Below, in pieces: positions 25,291-34,323 of a stretch of 64,000 bases of DNA. Source of the stretch: Streptomyces rishiriensis (GTDB taxonomy: Bacteria; Actinomycetota; Actinomycetes; Streptomycetales; Streptomycetaceae). The stretch is taken from contig NZ_JAUSWV010000002.1 of NCBI RefSeq assembly GCF_030815485.1, positions 992,001-1,056,000 on the forward strand, read 5' to 3'. How positions within the stretch are numbered: the stretch's first letter is position 1; every line of letters starts with the position of its first letter. The notes under the pieces are model-generated. The model searched no databases. It was not told the DNA's origin and saw only the letters and a list, made by a program, of their open reading frames with translations. The position numbers and the translations under genes are program-made.

Positions 25291-25896
25291 GTGCGAGCGA
25301 TCGGTGGAATCTGGCGCTGGCGACACAACCCGCTGCGCCGTACGACGGACCTGGTCGAGGCGTGGGTGGCCTTGTCGGCTCTGCTGCTGATCCTTTTCGT
25401 CGCGCCCGTGGTGGGTTCCCTGGTCGGCGCCGTGGCACAGGACGTCCTCCAGCAGTCGGTCCACGAGCAGCGGCAGTCCCGCCATCAGGTCACCGCCACC
25501 GTGGTACGCGAGGCGGACGGTTCGCCGCTCGACATGGACCCGGAGACGGCCACCGGCCGGGAGAGCCGGACCCGGGTCGTCGCGCGCTGGACGGCGCCGG
25601 ACGGCACGGCACGGCACGGCACCGTCCTGGCGGGCCTCAGGACCCCGCACGGCGGCGACCGCTTCGGGATATGGACGGACGGTCGCGGCACTCCGGTGGC
25701 CCGCCCGCTGGACTCCGCCACGGCGACGACGCACGCCGTGCTCGCCGGCTTCGGCGCGGCCCTGCTCACCGCGGGCGCCGTCGAGGCGTGTCGGCGGCTG
25801 ATCGTCTGGCGCATGGTCCGTCGCCGGTACGCCCGTTGGGACCGGGCCTGGGACCGGGCGGGCCCGGACTGGGGCCGCACCGGCACCGGCAGTTGA
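25291..25896 (+). CDS. Rv1733c-family two-helix membrane protein
   Basis: A 201-residue protein beginning VRAIGGIWRWRHNPLRRTTDLVEAW. It has a helix at about 30-55, an extracytoplasmic beta-rich domain containing RTRVVARWTAPDGTARHG, a second helix at about 150-172 and a basic C-terminus. This layout is that of Mycobacterium tuberculosis Rv1733c and its many Streptomyces relatives. Their function is unknown. I prefer the GTG at 25291, because AAGGGGG at 25275-25281 is then well spaced; a GTG at 25282 is in the same frame. Confidence 0.8.
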   Translation: MRAIGGIWRWRHNPLRRTTDLVEAWVALSALLLILFVAPVVGSLVGAVAQDVLQQSVHEQRQSRHQVTATVVREADGSPLDMDPETATGRESRTRVVARWTAPDGTARHGTVLAGLRTPHGGDRFGIWTDGRGTPVARPLDSATATTHAVLAGFGAALLTAGAVEACRRLIVWRMVRRRYARWDRAWDRAGPDWGRTGTGS

Positions 25897-26003
25897 CGGC
25901 CTTCCGTCTCTGGTCAACCCACCACCCGCGCGCACGCTACGGTGGTCCGGCCGAACCATTCGGCATCAACCCGCGTACCACGAGGTGGGGGCACAGCAAC
26001 GCC

Positions 26004-28451
26004 ATGGCACAGGGCACGGTCCAGGTGACGCACACCGGCACATCGAGGTGGCGCCGCCGCACGGGTGAGTACGCGTCGCTCGCCGCCGCCCTGGAGGCCG
26101 CGGCCGAGGGCGATGTCCTCACCATCGCTCCCGGGACCTATCGGGAGAACCTGGTCGTGGAGCGGTCGGTGACGCTGCGCGGACCCGAGGGCTCCCCCGG
26201 TTCCGTGCGCCTCGCGCCCGTGGACGGAGTGCCGTTGACCGTGCGCGCCTCGGCGGTGGTCCAGGACCTGCATGTGGAGGGCCAGGACGCGGCCGCGCCC
26301 GCGGTGCTCGTCGAGGACGGCACACCGGAGCTGCTGGACATGCGGATCGTGACGCGGTCCGCGGCGGGCATCGAGGTACGGGGCAGTGCCCGCCCGACCG
26401 TCCGGCGGTGCACCGTCGACAACCCGGCGGGGATCGGCATCGCCGTGGTCGACGGCGGCGGTGGTGTCTTCGAGGAGTGCGAAATCGTCGCGGCGGGTCA
26501 GGCGGGCGTCTCGGTGCGCGGCGGCGGCCACCCCCGGCTGGAGCGCTGCCGGGTGCACCACACGTCGGGCGCGGGTCTGAGCGCGACCGGCGACGGCTCC
26601 TCCCTGGAGGCGGTGGGCTGCGAGGTCTACGAGGTCCGGGGCAGCGGCGTCCAGATCACCGCCCGGGCCACCGCGCACCTCACCGACTGCGATGTGCACC
26701 GCACGACCTCCGACGGCGTCACGCTCGACACGGACGCCGTGCTCACCCTGGCCGACTGCCGTATCCACGACATCCCGGAGAACGCGGTCGACCTGCGCTC
26801 GCGTTCCGTACTGACGCTGACCCGCACGACGGTGCGTCAGTTCGGTCGCAACGGGCTGTCGGTGTGGGACCCGGGCACCCGCGTGGACGCCAATCAGTGC
26901 GAGATCTTCGACAGCACCGGCGACTACCCGGCCGTCTGGGTCAGCGACGGCGCCACCGCCGTCCTCGACTCCTGCCGGGTGCACGACGTGCCCGACGCCC
27001 TGTTCGTCCTCGATCGGGGCTCCCGGGCGGACGTCGTGGACAGCGACCTGTCCCAGGTGCGCAACACGGCGGTGTCGGTGAGCGACGGGGCGACCGCCCA
27101 GCTCGACGACTGCCGGATCCGGGACGCGGCGACCGGCGCGTGGTTCCGCGACCACGGCAGCGGCGGGACCCTCAGCAACTGCACCGTGGACGGCACCCAG
27201 ACCGGCGTGATCGTCACCAAGGGCGCCGACCCCACCGTCGAGCGCTGCACCGTCGACTCCCCCGCCGAGGCCGGCTTCTATGTGTCGGCCGGCGGTCGCG
27301 GCACCTTCCTGAACTGCCGGGTGACGAACAGCGGCGGCTACGGCTTCCACGTCATAGACGGCAGTCGTACGACGCTGCGCAAGTGCCGCACGGAGCGCTG
27401 TGCGCGCGGCGGGTACGAGTTCGCCGACGCCGGGGCGGACGCGGGCCCGGGCTCCGGTCCCGTGGTCGAGGACTGCACCAGCGACGAGAGCGCCGGCGTG
27501 CGGACGCCCGGGGCCGTGTCGGCGTCGGAGCCGGCCGTGCAGATCACGGCCCGGTCGCCGGGTCTGCTGGGCGCCGTCCCCGAGCAGCGGGTCACCGCGC
27601 CGCAACCGCAGGGGCTTGCCGGTGAGCCGGAGACGTCCGTGCGGACCTCGAAGGACGTGCTCGGCGAGTTGGACACGCTGGTGGGCCTGGAGAGCGTCAA
27701 GCGCGAGGTGCGGGCCCTCATCGACATGATCGAGGTGGGCCGGCGCCGTCAGCAGGCGGGGCTCAAGGCCGCGTCCGTCAAGCGCCACCTGGTCTTCACC
27801 GGCTCTCCCGGCACCGGAAAGACGACGGTCGCCCGCCTCTACGGCGAGATCCTCGCCGCCCTGGACGTGCTCGAGAAGGGCCATCTCGTCGAGGTGTCCC
27901 GCGTCGACCTGGTCGGCGAGCACATCGGCTCGACGGCGATCCGCACCCAGGAGGCCTTCCAGCGGGCGCACGGCGGTGTGCTGTTCATCGACGAGGCGTA
28001 CGCGCTGTCGCCGGAGGACGCGGGCCGCGACTTCGGCAAGGAGGCCATCGACACCCTGGTGAAGCTGATGGAGGACCACCGGGACTCCGTGGTGGTCATC
28101 GTGGCGGGCTACACGGCCGAGATGGAGCGGTTCCTCTCGGTCAACCCCGGTGTGGCGTCCCGCTTCTCACGGACCATCACCTTCGGTGACTACGGCCCCG
28201 ACGAGCTGTTGCGGATCGTGGAACAGCAGGCCGAGGAGCACGAGTACCGGCTAGCCGCGGGCACTGCGGACGCCCTGCGGAAGTACTTCACGGAGCTTCC
28301 CAAGGGCCCCGCCTTCGGCAACGGGCGTACCGCTCGCCAGACGTTCGAGGCGATGGTGGAGCGGCACGCGAGCCGGGTCGCCCAGGTGGCCGAGCCGAGC
28401 ACGGACGAGCTGACGCTTCTGTTCGCGGAGGATCTGCCCGAGTTGCTCTGA
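26004..28451 (+). CDS. Right-handed beta-helix protein fused to CbxX/EccA-type AAA+ ATPase
   Basis: An 815-residue protein. Residues about 15-480 form a long right-handed parallel beta-helix. It opens with a PbH1-type start (YASLAAALEAAAEGDVLTIA) and repeats units of about 22 residues in which a Cys-rich turn such as LERCRVHHTSGAGL or LDSCRVHDVPDALF recurs. A linker of about 65 residues leads to an AAA+ domain (about 560-810) of the CbxX/CfqX family: Walker A GSPGTGKTTVA near residue 600, Walker B VLFIDEAYAL near 660, sensor VIVAGYTAEM and arginine-bearing NPGVASRFSRTI. The same ATPase type occurs in RuBisCO activase CbbX and ESX EccA. No signal peptide is seen, so the helix is probably cytoplasmic. 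The substrate is unknown. Confidence 0.9.
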   Translation: MAQGTVQVTHTGTSRWRRRTGEYASLAAALEAAAEGDVLTIAPGTYRENLVVERSVTLRGPEGSPGSVRLAPVDGVPLTVRASAVVQDLHVEGQDAAAPAVLVEDGTPELLDMRIVTRSAAGIEVRGSARPTVRRCTVDNPAGIGIAVVDGGGGVFEECEIVAAGQAGVSVRGGGHPRLERCRVHHTSGAGLSATGDGSSLEAVGCEVYEVRGSGVQITARATAHLTDCDVHRTTSDGVTLDTDAVLTLADCRIHDIPENAVDLRSRSVLTLTRTTVRQFGRNGLSVWDPGTRVDANQCEIFDSTGDYPAVWVSDGATAVLDSCRVHDVPDALFVLDRGSRADVVDSDLSQVRNTAVSVSDGATAQLDDCRIRDAATGAWFRDHGSGGTLSNCTVDGTQTGVIVTKGADPTVERCTVDSPAEAGFYVSAGGRGTFLNCRVTNSGGYGFHVIDGSRTTLRKCRTERCARGGYEFADAGADAGPGSGPVVEDCTSDESAGVRTPGAVSASEPAVQITARSPGLLGAVPEQRVTAPQPQGLAGEPETSVRTSKDVLGELDTLVGLESVKREVRALIDMIEVGRRRQQAGLKAASVKRHLVFTGSPGTGKTTVARLYGEILAALDVLEKGHLVEVSRVDLVGEHIGSTAIRTQEAFQRAHGGVLFIDEAYALSPEDAGRDFGKEAIDTLVKLMEDHRDSVVVIVAGYTAEMERFLSVNPGVASRFSRTITFGDYGPDELLRIVEQQAEEHEYRLAAGTADALRKYFTELPKGPAFGNGRTARQTFEAMVERHASRVAQVAEPSTDELTLLFAEDLPELL

Positions 28452-28456
28452 TCCCC

Positions 28457-30802
28457 TCAGGTGCGCTGCCCGGGCAGCTCCGGGCGCAGCCGTCCCAGCA
28501 GCATCTCGCGCTCCTGCGCGAACGCCGGGTCGGCCTGGTAGTCGGAGTGGCCCAGGATCGGCGCGGGCAGCGGGTGTTCCTCGGTGCGGCCGTACGTGAG
28601 CGGGTCGGCGAGGGGCTCGCGGTCCACCTGAGGACCGCAGTCGTCGCCGGTCAGCCGGACCGGGCCGCCGATGGGATCGGTCAGCCGGTACAGGTTGCGC
28701 CAGCAGGCGATCTCCTCGTGCAGGGCGGCCAGTGCGGCCGGGCCGAAATGGGCCGGGAACCAGCGGCCGTAGAGGCGCTCGATCGGGGAGCCGTAGGTGA
28801 GCAGGGCGACCCGTCTGCGGTCGGAGGGTTTCAGCTGCCAGGCCGCGGCGGCCGCGAGGACGCTGCCCTGGGAGTGACCGGAGATCACCAGACGTCCGCC
28901 CGTGGCGCGCGTCCAACCGGCCATCCGCCAGGTCAGGTCGGGGACCGCGCGCTCGGCGTAGCAGGGCGGGGCGAAGGGGTGGGCGGCGCGCGGCCAGAAG
29001 GTGCCGACGTCCCAGAGAATGCCGATCGTGCGCCGCGCGGAGGCGTCCTTGTAGGCGCGTCGGCCCCAGGTGACGAAGAGGACGAAGCCGAGGCCGATGA
29101 GCCAGGAGCCCATCGCCTGCGCGGTCTGGGCGGCGCCCTGGACGAAGGGCGGGGCGCCGTCTCCCGCGCGGACCGGGGTCTTCCCGGTACCGAAGGCGCC
29201 GACGAGCGCGCCCGCGCCCAGGAGCAGGGTCGCGGTGGAGACGACGGCGACGAGCAGGGGGCCGCGGTCGGTGAGCGTGGCCATCGCGCGGGCACGGGCG
29301 ACGTGACGGGTGCGGGCCGGGTCGCCCGGCGCGACGCCGTACTCGCGGCCCACCGCGTCCTGCTCGGCCCAGGTGAGCAGCCAGGTCTGCCGGCCGAGCG
29401 CCGCGCACAGCACCGACAGGACGACGAGCAGCACGGGGATCACGGACGCCTGCCAGGTCAGCAGCACGGGCGGACCGTCAAGGAAGGTCCCGGTGCCGTC
29501 CAGCCAGTCCGACACCCGCTGCGACACCCCGCCCGACATGACTCCGCCGAGCGCACAGGCCAGCATCGCGACCGCGGGCCCGCCGAGCCCGCGCAGGGCA
29601 CAGCGCTCCTGCTGGACGAGCTGAACCCGCTCGACGGCGGTGGCACCGCTCGGATCCGCCGCCGCGGAGCGCTCCCGTGGGCAGTGGTGCAGGACGCGGG
29701 CGACCGCCGCGAGGGCGATCACCAGGGCGCCCTGGGCGAGGGCGATTCCGCCGAAGGTCGCGTCGCCGGGGAGCCGGCCCTCGGAATGCCAGTCGGGGCG
29801 CTCCCACCCGGCATACACCAGGGTGAGGGCGAGCAGGAGGAGGGCGGCCGAGGGCAACCGGTGGACGAGGTGCGCGTCGACGCGGCGGTCGAGGCGGTGC
29901 TCGCTGCGGCCCCGGCGGCACACCACCCACACCGTGGCCAGCGCGCCCGCCGTCAGGGAGGCCTCCAGCAACCGGCCGAGACCGTCGAGGAGGGCGGGGC
30001 CGCCGGGCCGGCGGTCCTCGCGAACGGCCGCCGTGCCGACCGCCGCGGCGACCGTCAGCAGTCCCGCCGCGGTGTGCGCCGCGCGCAGGCGGGCCACCAG
30101 CCGGCGCCCGTACCAGAAGCCGGGCCGGCCCAGTGCCGTGTGGCCGGGGCCGTTCTCGGGTTCGGGCGCGCGGTCGAGGGGTTCCTGGGACTCGTACGCC
30201 CGCCAGGTGCGGTGGGACAGGTACCAGAGGAGCCCGACGAGGGCGGTCGGGACCAGGGCGGCGAGTGCGAGCCGGCGGCCGGGCAGACTCCACCAGCCGC
30301 CGTCGGACACCGCCGGTGAGAGGAAGCCCAGCCAGGAGTGACGCTCGGCGCACGCGGTCGTGCCCGCGCACTGCCAGGCGGTCAGATCGAGGGCGACCTC
30401 GCAGGCCGCGGCGACGAGCAGCACCGTCAGGCTCAGCGCCGCGAGCCTGACGAGCAGCCCGTACAGACGCACGGCGCGGACGTCCTCCCGTGCGGGGGGG
30501 CGCATCCAGTGGGCGAGGTTGACGACCATGAACGGCAGCAGCAGGAGCCACAGGGCGCGGGTGCCGTTGCCGGAGGTGAGGTTGGACCACACATAGGCTT
30601 CGGGGACCGGGGTGTCGCGGCCGCGGTCGTCGGCGGGCCCGGTGTCCGCGGTGACGTCGTCGGCGCGCCGGAACACCGCCGCCGTGTCGTCGCCGGCGAT
30701 CCGCACCGTGCGCGGATCGTTCAGCATCCTCTCGGGCGTGGCGCCACCCACGCCGTGGACCAGGAGTTCCAGGGCCGGTCTGTCCGCAGAGGCACGTTCC
30801 AC
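28457..30802 (-). CDS. Polytopic membrane protein with lipase-like GHSQGS serine motif
   Basis: A 781-residue protein. The N-terminus carries an LLVHGVGG oxyanion-type motif (about residue 15). About eight to ten transmembrane helices follow between residues 75 and 610. The C-terminal region has ISGHSQGSVLAAAAAW with Ser644 at the nucleophile elbow of an alpha/beta hydrolase, then LTYGSPIERLYGRWFP. The hydrolase domain thus seems split, its first strand N-terminal and its nucleophile after the membrane block. The substrate is unknown; lipid is a fair guess. It is convergent with the beta-helix/AAA+ gene, 5 bases apart. The GTG at 30802 is well spaced from GGGGGGA. Confidence 0.78.
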   Translation of the reverse strand: MERASADRPALELLVHGVGGATPERMLNDPRTVRIAGDDTAAVFRRADDVTADTGPADDRGRDTPVPEAYVWSNLTSGNGTRALWLLLLPFMVVNLAHWMRPPAREDVRAVRLYGLLVRLAALSLTVLLVAAACEVALDLTAWQCAGTTACAERHSWLGFLSPAVSDGGWWSLPGRRLALAALVPTALVGLLWYLSHRTWRAYESQEPLDRAPEPENGPGHTALGRPGFWYGRRLVARLRAAHTAAGLLTVAAAVGTAAVREDRRPGGPALLDGLGRLLEASLTAGALATVWVVCRRGRSEHRLDRRVDAHLVHRLPSAALLLLALTLVYAGWERPDWHSEGRLPGDATFGGIALAQGALVIALAAVARVLHHCPRERSAAADPSGATAVERVQLVQQERCALRGLGGPAVAMLACALGGVMSGGVSQRVSDWLDGTGTFLDGPPVLLTWQASVIPVLLVVLSVLCAALGRQTWLLTWAEQDAVGREYGVAPGDPARTRHVARARAMATLTDRGPLLVAVVSTATLLLGAGALVGAFGTGKTPVRAGDGAPPFVQGAAQTAQAMGSWLIGLGFVLFVTWGRRAYKDASARRTIGILWDVGTFWPRAAHPFAPPCYAERAVPDLTWRMAGWTRATGGRLVISGHSQGSVLAAAAAWQLKPSDRRRVALLTYGSPIERLYGRWFPAHFGPAALAALHEEIACWRNLYRLTDPIGGPVRLTGDDCGPQVDREPLADPLTYGRTEEHPLPAPILGHSDYQADPAFAQEREMLLGRLRPELPGQRT

Positions 30803-30830
30803 TGTTCGCACTCCCCCCGTGACACGCCTT

Positions 30831-30842
30831 CGACATGTGTCG
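30831..30842. promoter_or_regulatory. Small palindrome CGACA-TG-TGTCG in divergent promoter region
   Basis: A perfect 5-base inverted repeat around TG, 29 bases upstream of the membrane hydrolase start and about 240 bases from the DeoR start. It could be an operator, but short palindromes occur by chance. Confidence 0.3.
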
Positions 30843-31082
30843 TGCGGACATAAGGATCGCCCCTCCAAGGGCTTGATACACCTCCCGTCACGGAACCTCC
30901 CCGGACCGCGTGAGGATCGCCCACGCCACGCGTGAGTGGCATGCACGCGTCGGGGTGGTGGACCAGCTGTGAGCAAGCCGTGCGAGGATGGGACGCCCCC
31001 GCACCGGAATCGGCGAGAATGGCCTCGTCGGAGCAGGTGAGCGGGCCTGTCGGACGGGTTGAGGGAAAGGACCGGAGCGTAC

Positions 31083-31913
31083 GTGAGTGAGAATCAGAAC
31101 CTCCTCGCGGAGCAGCGCCGCGCCCTGATCCTGGACGAGGTACGCCGTCGGGGCGGCGTACGGGTCAACGAGCTGACCCGCAAGCTCGGCGTGTCGGACA
31201 TGACGGTGCGCCGCGACCTCGACGCGCTGGCGCGCCAGGGTGTCCTGGAGAAGGTGCACGGCGGCGCCGTGCCGGTCGTGGAGGCGAGCACCCACGAGCC
31301 GGGCTTCGAGGCGAAGTCGGGCCTGGAGCTGACCGCCAAGGAGGACATCGCGAAGGCGGCGGCGGAACTCGTCGTCCCGGGCAGCGCGATCGCGCTCTCG
31401 GGCGGTACGACGACGTACGCGCTGGCGCATCATCTGGTGGACGTGCCGGATCTGACCGTGGTGACCAACTCGGTGCGCGTGGCGGACGTCTTCCACGGGG
31501 CGCAGCGCACCTCGGGCCCCCGGCAGGGCGCGGCCACGGTCGTGCTGACCGGCGGGGTGCGCACGCCGTCCGACTCGCTGGTGGGTCCGGTCGCCGACCA
31601 GGCCGTCGCGGCGCTCCACTTCGACGTGCTGTTCCTCGGTGTGCACGGGATATCGGCCGAGGCCGGGCTGTCGACGCCGAACCTCGCGGAGGCCGAGACC
31701 AACCGGCGCCTGGTGCAGTCGGCGCGCCGGGTCGTGGTGGTCGCGGATCACACCAAGTGGGGTGTGGTGGGCCTGAGTTCGTTCGCGGCGCTGGAGCAGG
31801 TCGACACCCTGGTGACGGACGCGGGGCTGCCGGAGGCGGCGCGCGTGGAGGTCTCCGAGCATCTGCGGCGGCTGGTGATCGCGGGCGAGCCCGGTGAGGG
31901 TACAGACATCTGA
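31083..31913 (+). CDS. DeoR/GlpR-family transcriptional regulator
   Basis: A 276-residue regulator. The N-terminal winged helix (RRALILDEVRRRGGVRVNELT, recognition helix VSDMTVRRDLDALARQGVLEKVHGGA) is followed by the DeoRC effector domain (ALSGGTTTYALAHHL, LTVVTNSVRVADV, VLTGGVRTPSDSLVGP, VVVADHTKWG). DeoRC domains bind phosphorylated sugars and release DNA. The GTG at 31083 has upstream GGAAAGG and CGGAG. No sugar gene is adjacent; downstream, 55 bases away, is an SRPBCC gene. The regulated pathway cannot be told. Confidence 0.9.
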   Translation: MSENQNLLAEQRRALILDEVRRRGGVRVNELTRKLGVSDMTVRRDLDALARQGVLEKVHGGAVPVVEASTHEPGFEAKSGLELTAKEDIAKAAAELVVPGSAIALSGGTTTYALAHHLVDVPDLTVVTNSVRVADVFHGAQRTSGPRQGAATVVLTGGVRTPSDSLVGPVADQAVAALHFDVLFLGVHGISAEAGLSTPNLAEAETNRRLVQSARRVVVVADHTKWGVVGLSSFAALEQVDTLVTDAGLPEAARVEVSEHLRRLVIAGEPGEGTDI

Positions 31914-31968
31914 CGGGCTCGCGGCTAGGGTGGCGCACCCGTTTCCTCGCCATGAGGAGGTTGTGCGC

Positions 31969-32439
31969 ATGGCTCACCGGTTGCGTCCCGAAGGGCTTCC
32001 GTTCGTCGAGACCGCCCCCGTACGGCTGGTTTTCGAGCGGGAGATGTCCGCTCCTCCCGAACTCGTCTTCCGCGCCCTCGCCGAGGATGTGTCCGGCTGG
32101 ACGGAGTGGTTCCCGGCCGTGACGTCCGTCCGGCCCCTGGACGGCGGCGCGGGGCGCGACGTACGGCTCAGGGGCGGCACGCGTTTCCGGGAGACGGTGC
32201 TCGTGGCGAAGGAGCCGGAGGTGTACGCCTACCGCGTGGACGTGACCAACGCGCCGGGCGTCCGGGCGCTGGTCGAGGAGTGGCGGCTGTCGCCGGCCGG
32301 GGCGGGGACGCGGGTGCGGTGGACGTTCGCCGCCGACGGCAACGGGGCGGTGCGGACGGTCCTGCGGCTGGCCCGGACGGGCCTGGGGCGGTCGTTCCGG
32401 GACGCGGTGACGAGGCTGGACCGCCGGCTCGGCCCGTGA
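31969..32439 (+). CDS. SRPBCC (START-like) family protein
   Basis: A 156-residue protein of the polyketide-cyclase/dehydrase-like SRPBCC family: VFEREMSAPPELVFRALAE, WTEWFPAVTSVRPLDGG, RFRETVLVAKEPEVYAYRV and a C-terminal amphipathic helix. These proteins enclose a hydrophobic ligand pocket; the ligand here is unknown. GAGGAGG lies 8 bases before the ATG, and TAGGGT at 31926-31931 may be its own -10 element. Confidence 0.85.
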   Translation: MAHRLRPEGLPFVETAPVRLVFEREMSAPPELVFRALAEDVSGWTEWFPAVTSVRPLDGGAGRDVRLRGGTRFRETVLVAKEPEVYAYRVDVTNAPGVRALVEEWRLSPAGAGTRVRWTFAADGNGAVRTVLRLARTGLGRSFRDAVTRLDRRLGP

Positions 32440-32478
32440 GCGCCCCGGTCCGTCCGCCCGGGTGGCGCCCACCGGAGG

Positions 32479-33603
32479 TCAGGCCGGCCACACGCCCGTG
32501 GCCAGCAGCGACTCGATGGCGGCGGTGTACGGGGCGATGTCCAGGCCCTGCTCGGCGAGCCAGGCGTCGGAGTAGTACTTGTCGAGGTAGCGGTCGCCCG
32601 GGTCGCACAGCAGGGTGACGACGCTGCCGCGGTGTCCCTCGGCCACCATCTCGGCGACGATCTTCAGCGCGCTCCACAGGCCGGTGCCGGTCGAGCCGCC
32701 CGCCTTGCGGCCGATGGCCCGTTCCAGGGCGCGTACGGCGGCGACGCTGGCCGCGTCGGGGACCTTCATCATCCGGTCGACGGCGCCCGGCACGAAGCTC
32801 GGTTCCATGCGTGGCCGGCCGATGCCCTCGATGCGTGAGCCGCAGTCGCAGGTGACGTCCGGATCGCCGGTGGTCCAGCCCTCGAAGAAACACGAGTTCT
32901 CGGGGTCGGCGACGCAGATGCGGGTGTTGCGCCGCGTGTAGTGGACGTACCGGGCGAGGGTCGCGGAGGTGCCGCCGGTGCCCGCCGTGGCCACGATCCA
33001 GGCGGGCTCCGGGAACCGCTCCCACTCCAGTTGCCGGAAGATGGATTCGGCGATGTTGTTGTTCCCTCGCCAGTCCGTGGCCCGTTCGGCGTAGGTGAAC
33101 TGGTCCATGTAGTGGCCGCCGCTGTCCACCGCGAGACGGGCGGACTCCTCGTACATCGTGCGGGAGTCGTCGACGAAGTGGCACTGACCGCCGTGGAACT
33201 CGATCAGGCGGATCTTCTCGGCGCTCGTCGTGCGCGGCATGACCGCGATGAAGGGCACGCCGATCAGCTTGGCGAAGTACGCCTCGGAGACGGCCGTCGA
33301 ACCGCTGGACGCCTCGATCACCGGGCGGCCCGGCCTGATCCAGCCATTGCACAGGCCGTAGAGGAAGAGCGAGCGGGCGAGCCGGTGCTTGAGGCTGCCG
33401 GTGGGGTGGGTCGACTCGTCCTTGAGATACAGGTCGATGCCCCACTTCTCGGGGAGCGGGAAGTGCAGCAGATGCGTGTCGGCCGAGCGGTTCGCGTCGG
33501 CCTGGACCTTGCGGACGGCTTCTTTGAGCCAGTCGCGGTAGGCGGTGTCGCTGCGGTCGACGTCGAGGGTGGCGCCGGTTCTGCTCTGCTGGGGGGTGGT
33601 CAC
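32479..33603 (-). CDS. PLP-dependent cysteine desulfhydrase, Cds1-like
   Basis: A 374-residue fold-type II PLP enzyme. The Schiff-base lysine lies in [20 protein letters not shown], the phosphate-binding region is [15 protein letters not shown], and [15 protein letters not shown] and [15 protein letters not shown] are typical of the Cds1 group. The best-studied relative, Mycobacterium tuberculosis Cds1, degrades L-cysteine to H2S, pyruvate and ammonia and supports redox balance. The protein belongs to the cysteine-synthase superfamily, so a synthase role is a weaker alternative. A perfect palindrome lies 97 bases upstream. Confidence 0.85.
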   Translation of the reverse strand: MTTPQQSRTGATLDVDRSDTAYRDWLKEAVRKVQADANRSADTHLLHFPLPEKWGIDLYLKDESTHPTGSLKHRLARSLFLYGLCNGWIRPGRPVIEASSGSTAVSEAYFAKLIGVPFIAVMPRTTSAEKIRLIEFHGGQCHFVDDSRTMYEESARLAVDSGGHYMDQFTYAERATDWRGNNNIAESIFRQLEWERFPEPAWIVATAGTGGTSATLARYVHYTRRNTRICVADPENSCFFEGWTTGDPDVTCDCGSRIEGIGRPRMEPSFVPGAVDRMMKVPDAASVAAVRALERAIGRKAGGSTGTGLWSALKIVAEMVAEGHRGSVVTLLCDPGDRYLDKYYSDAWLAEQGLDIAPYTAAIESLLATGVWPA

Positions 33604-33657
33604 GGCGGGGCTCCTTCAGGCTTCGCGCCGACGGTGGTCCGCGCGGCCGACGCACCG

Positions 33658-33686
33658 ATCATAAGCACCATCCGCACGCTTCTCAC
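33658..33686 (-). promoter_or_regulatory. Candidate promoter of the cysteine desulfhydrase gene
   Basis: On the minus strand GTGAGA (33686-33681) and TATGAT (33663-33658) are spaced by 17 bases. The -10 is close to the sigma-70-type consensus and lies 54 bases before the ATG. The palindrome at 33700-33718 is just upstream. Confidence 0.4.
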
Positions 33687-33699
33687 CTGCATAAACACA

Positions 33700-33718
33700 C
33701 CTTTGAGCGCCTCAAAGG
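33700..33718. promoter_or_regulatory. Perfect palindrome CCTTTGAG-CGC-CTCAAAGG
   Basis: Two 8-base arms surround CGC, upstream of the cysteine desulfhydrase gene and immediately upstream of its candidate promoter. A nested GCGCC/GGCGC repeat overlaps the right half. The position suits an activator site. No Lrp/AsnC-type regulator, the usual partner of such genes, is nearby. The remainder of the 33604-33999 gap shows no gene. Confidence 0.6.
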
Positions 33719-33999
33719 CGCTCCTGGGGGGCGGCTTCGGGCGCGCGGGGGCGCATTCCCGCGAATGCTCCGGGCGGGTGGCGCCGAAGCGTCGTGCGCA
33801 CTGGTGCTCGGCGCCGGGCGCGGGCAGACTGCACCGGGTCGGGCCAAGGTCCGGGCGGGGTGATGACGCCGGTCCGGACGCGGGTCCGGACGGGGGCGCA
33901 CACCGGATCGAGGACGAGTTCGATCACGACGCGGGCTGGATCACGACCCACGCGGGTGCACGGTTCGGCTCGCCCGGGCACACAAGGGGGCGGGGAGGC

Positions 34000-34323
34000 A
34001 TGGCGGAGCCGGAGTTCACGGCTACGGGCGTGCGCATCGGCAAGCGGCTGCGTTCGCTCACCCGAGCCGGCCAGGTCCGGATCAGCGACGGCAGGCTGGA
34101 GTTGCTGACCAGCTACGGCAGCGAGATCGACAGTGCGCCGGTGCAGGCGGTCCGCGCCTCCAGGCCCTGGTTCGCGCCGGAGGACCGGGCCCTGGCCGAC
34201 CTCAACGGCCAGCGGTATCTACTGACTCTCGGTCACCACGACCCGGCTCCGGGGGAACCGGGGCCGCCCGCGGCGCGCCGCTTCATCGAGGCCGTGCGCA
34301 GGGCGGCGGGGCGCGGCGGCTGA
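34000..34323 (+). CDS. Conserved hypothetical protein, small beta-rich
   Basis: A 107-residue protein: VRIGKRLRSLTRAGQVRISDG, LELLTSYGSEIDSAPVQAV, RALADLNGQRYLLTLGHHD and a C-terminal helix RRFIEAVRRAA. The alternation of short strands resembles a PH-like or SHOCT-partner domain, but I do not recognise a family with certainty. There is no membrane segment. GGGGAGG lies directly before the ATG. It stands alone, 214 bases upstream of the RsbW-like gene. Confidence 0.65.
   Translation: MAEPEFTATGVRIGKRLRSLTRAGQVRISDGRLELLTSYGSEIDSAPVQAVRASRPWFAPEDRALADLNGQRYLLTLGHHDPAPGEPGPPAARRFIEAVRRAAGRGG

Noticed and set aside
25209..26003. N-terminal extension of the beta-helix/AAA+ gene by 265 codons
   Set aside because: The extension overlaps the Rv1733c-like gene in another frame and looks like antisense-type sequence. 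The ATG at 26004 matches the start of the structured protein.
22232..30802. Calling the TerD to AAA+ region a defence island
   Set aside because: No nuclease, toxin, recombinase or other known antiphage gene is present, and several members are widespread core genes in streptomycetes. Only a tentative stress-locus finding is given.
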